Below are positions 62,211 through 64,000 of a stretch of 64,000 bases of DNA, one piece after another. The position numbers were made by a program, and so were the translations under genes. Every line of letters begins with the position of its first letter. Position 1 is the first letter of the stretch. Source of the stretch: VRUE01 sp963725085 (GTDB lineage Bacteria > Actinomycetota > Thermoleophilia > Solirubrobacterales > 70-9); contig CAVRXM010000001.1 in the NCBI GenBank assembly GCA_963725085.1, positions 682,001 through 746,000 of the forward strand. The letters run 5' to 3'. A model generated the notes under the pieces. The model ran no database searches, was not told the origin of the DNA, and worked only from the letters and a program-made list of their open reading frames with translations.

Positions 62211-62872
62211 TGCAGGCGGGCCGCGCTAAAGGAGCCGCGGCGGACTCGTCAAAGAGATCGGCCAGCGTGCCGGCAACCGACGACGAGATAAGAGAGAAGT
62301 ACCTCGAGCGCGCGATCCGCGAGCTCAACCAGCTGACCCACGACCTGCAGGAGTGCCCGCACTGCCCGCGGGGGAAGCTGATGCCGGTCCTCGGCTCCGG
62401 CCACCCACAGGCCGACGTCTTCATGGTCAAGCACGCGCCCGCCGTGGCCGAGATCGAAGAGGGCGTCGCCTTCTACGGCCGCGCCGGCAACGCGCTGATG
62501 AAGAGCTTCAAGCGGCTCGGGATCGACCCGCTGGTCGTCTACGGGACCCTCTGCGTCAAGTGCCCGATCGCCGAGCCCGACCTGGCGGCGACCGAGTGCG
62601 TGCGGAGGATGGTCGAGGAGATCGCGATCGTCCAGCCGAAGATCCTGGTCGTGATGGGGGAGCCGGCGCTGCGGGTCGTCAACGGCCTCGAGCTGCCGCT
62701 CTCGCGCAAGATCGAGGGCCGCGAGGGCGAGATCCAGGCGTTCACGCCGACCATCGACGCCCTCTACACCCCCGACATCGACGACTCCCTCGACGAGGAG
62801 AGCGCCAAGCAGCGCTTCTGGCGCGCGTTCAGGATCCTCGGCGAGTGGTACGAGGACCTGCCGCCTTACTAG
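62210..62872 (+). CDS. Uracil-DNA glycosylase family protein
   Basis: The 220-residue protein shows the layout of Fe-S uracil-DNA glycosylases: ECPHCPRGKLMPVLGSGHPQ near the N terminus with two Cys, GVAFYGRAGNALMKSFKRLG, LCVKCPIAEPDLAATECVRR with further Cys, and ILVVMGEPALRVVNGLELP. Standard members have a GExPG loop before the GRAG segment; here the loop is MVKHAPAVAEIEEGVAFY. Substrate range may differ. The start overlaps the PHP stop as TGATG. Confidence 0.82.
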   Translation: MQAGRAKGAAADSSKRSASVPATDDEIREKYLERAIRELNQLTHDLQECPHCPRGKLMPVLGSGHPQADVFMVKHAPAVAEIEEGVAFYGRAGNALMKSFKRLGIDPLVVYGTLCVKCPIAEPDLAATECVRRMVEEIAIVQPKILVVMGEPALRVVNGLELPLSRKIEGREGEIQAFTPTIDALYTPDIDDSLDEESAKQRFWRAFRILGEWYEDLPPY

Positions 62873-62879
62873 GCGCCGC

Positions 62880-63659
62880 TCAGGCAGCCGGAGCGGCCGC
62901 CTCGGCGACGGCGCTCATCGCCTCGACCGTGGCGCTGGCGAGGCCGCGGACGACGATCGTGTCGAGCGCGGTGTAGGCGGCGAGCCTGCGCCGGGCGTCC
63001 TCGCCGTCGGCGGCGGCGACGCCGACCGTGCCCTCGGGCTCGTCGAGGCGGTCGAAGTGGTTGCGATAGCCGTCGTGGAGGTCGCGGTAGAACGACTCCT
63101 CCTTGGCGAGGCGCTCGGCGGCGTCGGGCCCGACCGCGGTGCGGACATAGCCGAACACCGGCGGCGCGTCCCGCCCCGCCTCGGCGGCGCCGGCCTCGAC
63201 CTTCGTCCGCGCCCCTGCGGCGAACTCCGGCGTCATCCAGTTGAAGAAGGCTCCGTCGTAGGCGGAGCCGGCGAGCGCGCACATCTTCGGCCCCATCGCC
63301 GCCAGCACCAGCCGCACGTCGGGGAGCCTCTCGCGGAGCTCCGGCAGCGCCTCGCGCATCCGGGTCAGCGGCCGCTCGGCGAAGCCGGCGCCGACCCCGA
63401 GCCAGAGCCGCGCCGGGTCGAGCCCGACCCGCTCGACGTCGGCGGCGATCTCCTCCGGCGAGGTTCGGTCGAGCGCGATCACCGCCACCCCCAGCTCGAC
63501 ATCCGGCGCCGCCGCCGCGAACTCGGCCAGCGTCTCGAGGCCCTTGGCGCCGGGGTGGTCGTTCGACCACATCGAGCCGTATCCGAGCTCGGCGCAGCGC
63601 GCCGCGAGCGGCCCGGCGACCTCGGGGTCGAGGCCCGCGGCGACCCCGAATCCCCTCAT
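62880..63659 (-). CDS. LLM-class (F420-type) oxidoreductase
   Basis: The 259-residue TIM-barrel protein begins MRGFGVAAGLDPEVAGPLAA and has CAELGYGSMWSNDHPGAKGL, VELGVAVIALDRTSPEEIAA, ARLWLGVGAGFAERPLTRMR and a late GTVGVAAADGEDARRRLAAY, as in luciferase-like monooxygenases using F420 or FMN. It is shorter than many members. ATG 63659 is chosen for match to family starts. It is convergent with the glycosylase. Confidence 0.85.
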   Translation of the reverse strand: MRGFGVAAGLDPEVAGPLAARCAELGYGSMWSNDHPGAKGLETLAEFAAAAPDVELGVAVIALDRTSPEEIAADVERVGLDPARLWLGVGAGFAERPLTRMREALPELRERLPDVRLVLAAMGPKMCALAGSAYDGAFFNWMTPEFAAGARTKVEAGAAEAGRDAPPVFGYVRTAVGPDAAERLAKEESFYRDLHDGYRNHFDRLDEPEGTVGVAAADGEDARRRLAAYTALDTIVVRGLASATVEAMSAVAEAAAPAA

Positions 63660-63680
63660 CAAGTCCGCCCGCCTGCTCTG

Positions 63681-63733
63681 CTCCCGCTCGCTCGCAGTCG
63701 CATGACCGGAGATCATGCTCGCTCGCTCCCGCG
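63681..63733. repeat. Possible third copy of the thiO-flanking repeat
   Basis: CGCTCGCTCGC, a short CATGA-N7-TCATG palindrome and GCTCGCTCGCTCCCGCG follow in the same order as the cores of 22608-22669. The match is looser than between the two thiO-flanking copies. Confidence 0.4.
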
Positions 63734-63757
63734 TCCGCGACGGGCGGGTCGCCGCGA

Positions 63758-64000
63758 TCAAGAAATCTTCTCCAGGAGGGCCACGCACTCGATGTGCGGG
63801 GTCTGGGGGAACATGTCGACCGGCCTCACCCGGGTCAGGCTATAGCCGGCCTCGACGAGCTGGGCGGCGTTCGGGGCGAGCGTCGTCGGGTTGCAGGAGA
63901 CGTAGACGATCCGCCTCGCGTCGCACTCGATCACCCGCCGGACGATCTTCTGCGAGAGGCCGGCGCGGGGCGGGTCGAGGATCACCACGTCCGGCTTTCC
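63758..64000 (-). CDS. TrmA/RumA-type RNA 5-methyluridine methyltransferase, partial
   Basis: The frame runs off the window end, leaving the last 80 residues. They show the SAM-domain motif VVILDPPRAGLSQKIVRR, the catalytic Cys in VYVSCNPTTLAPNAAQLVEA and the usual end VDMFPQTPHIECVALLEK. Such enzymes methylate U54 of tRNA or uridines of 23S rRNA; which one cannot be told from this part. The upstream part lies beyond base 64000. Confidence 0.92.
   Translation of the reverse strand, partial: GKPDVVILDPPRAGLSQKIVRRVIECDARRIVYVSCNPTTLAPNAAQLVEAGYSLTRVRPVDMFPQTPHIECVALLEKIS

Overview
The window is high-GC DNA whose gene content points to an actinobacterium, probably of the Thermoleophilia/Solirubrobacterales type. 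Supporting signs are a MerR-type hspR in the dnaK operon, an actinobacterial-type inositol-phosphate synthase, a possible F420-type LLM oxidoreductase, a plastid-like E2 active site, many GTG/TTG starts, ATGA-type gene overlaps and many secreted modular proteins. No phage, transposase, CRISPR array or rRNA was seen. The taxon is inferred from gene content only.

Layout. 1-9.4 kb: accessory and hypothetical genes (FnIII protein, a chimeric gene remnant, PfpI, DUF72, YihY/BrkB, FMN reductase, topoisomerase IB). 9.4-10.5 kb: two tRNA-Ala genes around an acidic protein. 10.6-21.3 kb: lipoate and pyruvate metabolism (lipA, lipB, E2, E1 beta, E1 alpha, a DsbA-like gene and lpdA), interrupted by a membrane protein and a beta-helix protein. 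21.4-25 kb: thiamine genes (thiE, a TPP riboswitch, thiO, a thiS-thiG fusion), then tRNA-Lys and a LOG-family gene. 26-42.3 kb: a large purine cluster on the minus strand (purH, purN, purF, purL, purQ, purS, purC, purB, purE, purD and a GYD protein) with inserted accessory genes. 42.4-45.2 kb: a lytic transglycosylase and its membrane partner. 45.3-55.6 kb: chaperones (clpB; dnaK-grpE-dnaJ-hspR running into an ABC exporter). 55.9-64 kb: cytochrome c, endonuclease III, hydrolase, then a PAP2 / CDP-alcohol transferase / inositol-phosphate synthase / glycosyltransferase / PHP series suggesting phosphoinositide-type lipid synthesis, a uracil-DNA glycosylase, an LLM oxidoreductase and the end of an RNA methyltransferase.

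Two themes need care. First, at least 13 genes, including dnaK, grpE, purD, lipB, E2 and ino1, carry apparent one-base frameshifts, and several others look internally deleted (pncB-like, endonuclease/exonuclease/phosphatase, glycosyltransferase). This density in essential genes suggests an error-prone assembly rather than real decay, so such genes are given here as full spans with the likely shift position. Second, the window carries several families of small palindromic elements. One family (about 55-60 nt) lies inside the coding sequences of E2 and GrpE and is read in the corresponding frame, with covarying inner stems, resembling in concept the Rickettsia palindromic elements. A second family (about 75-80 nt) fills the purS-purQ and purE-purB gaps, with a short form before lpdA. 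A third flanks thiO. These are the most novel signals seen.
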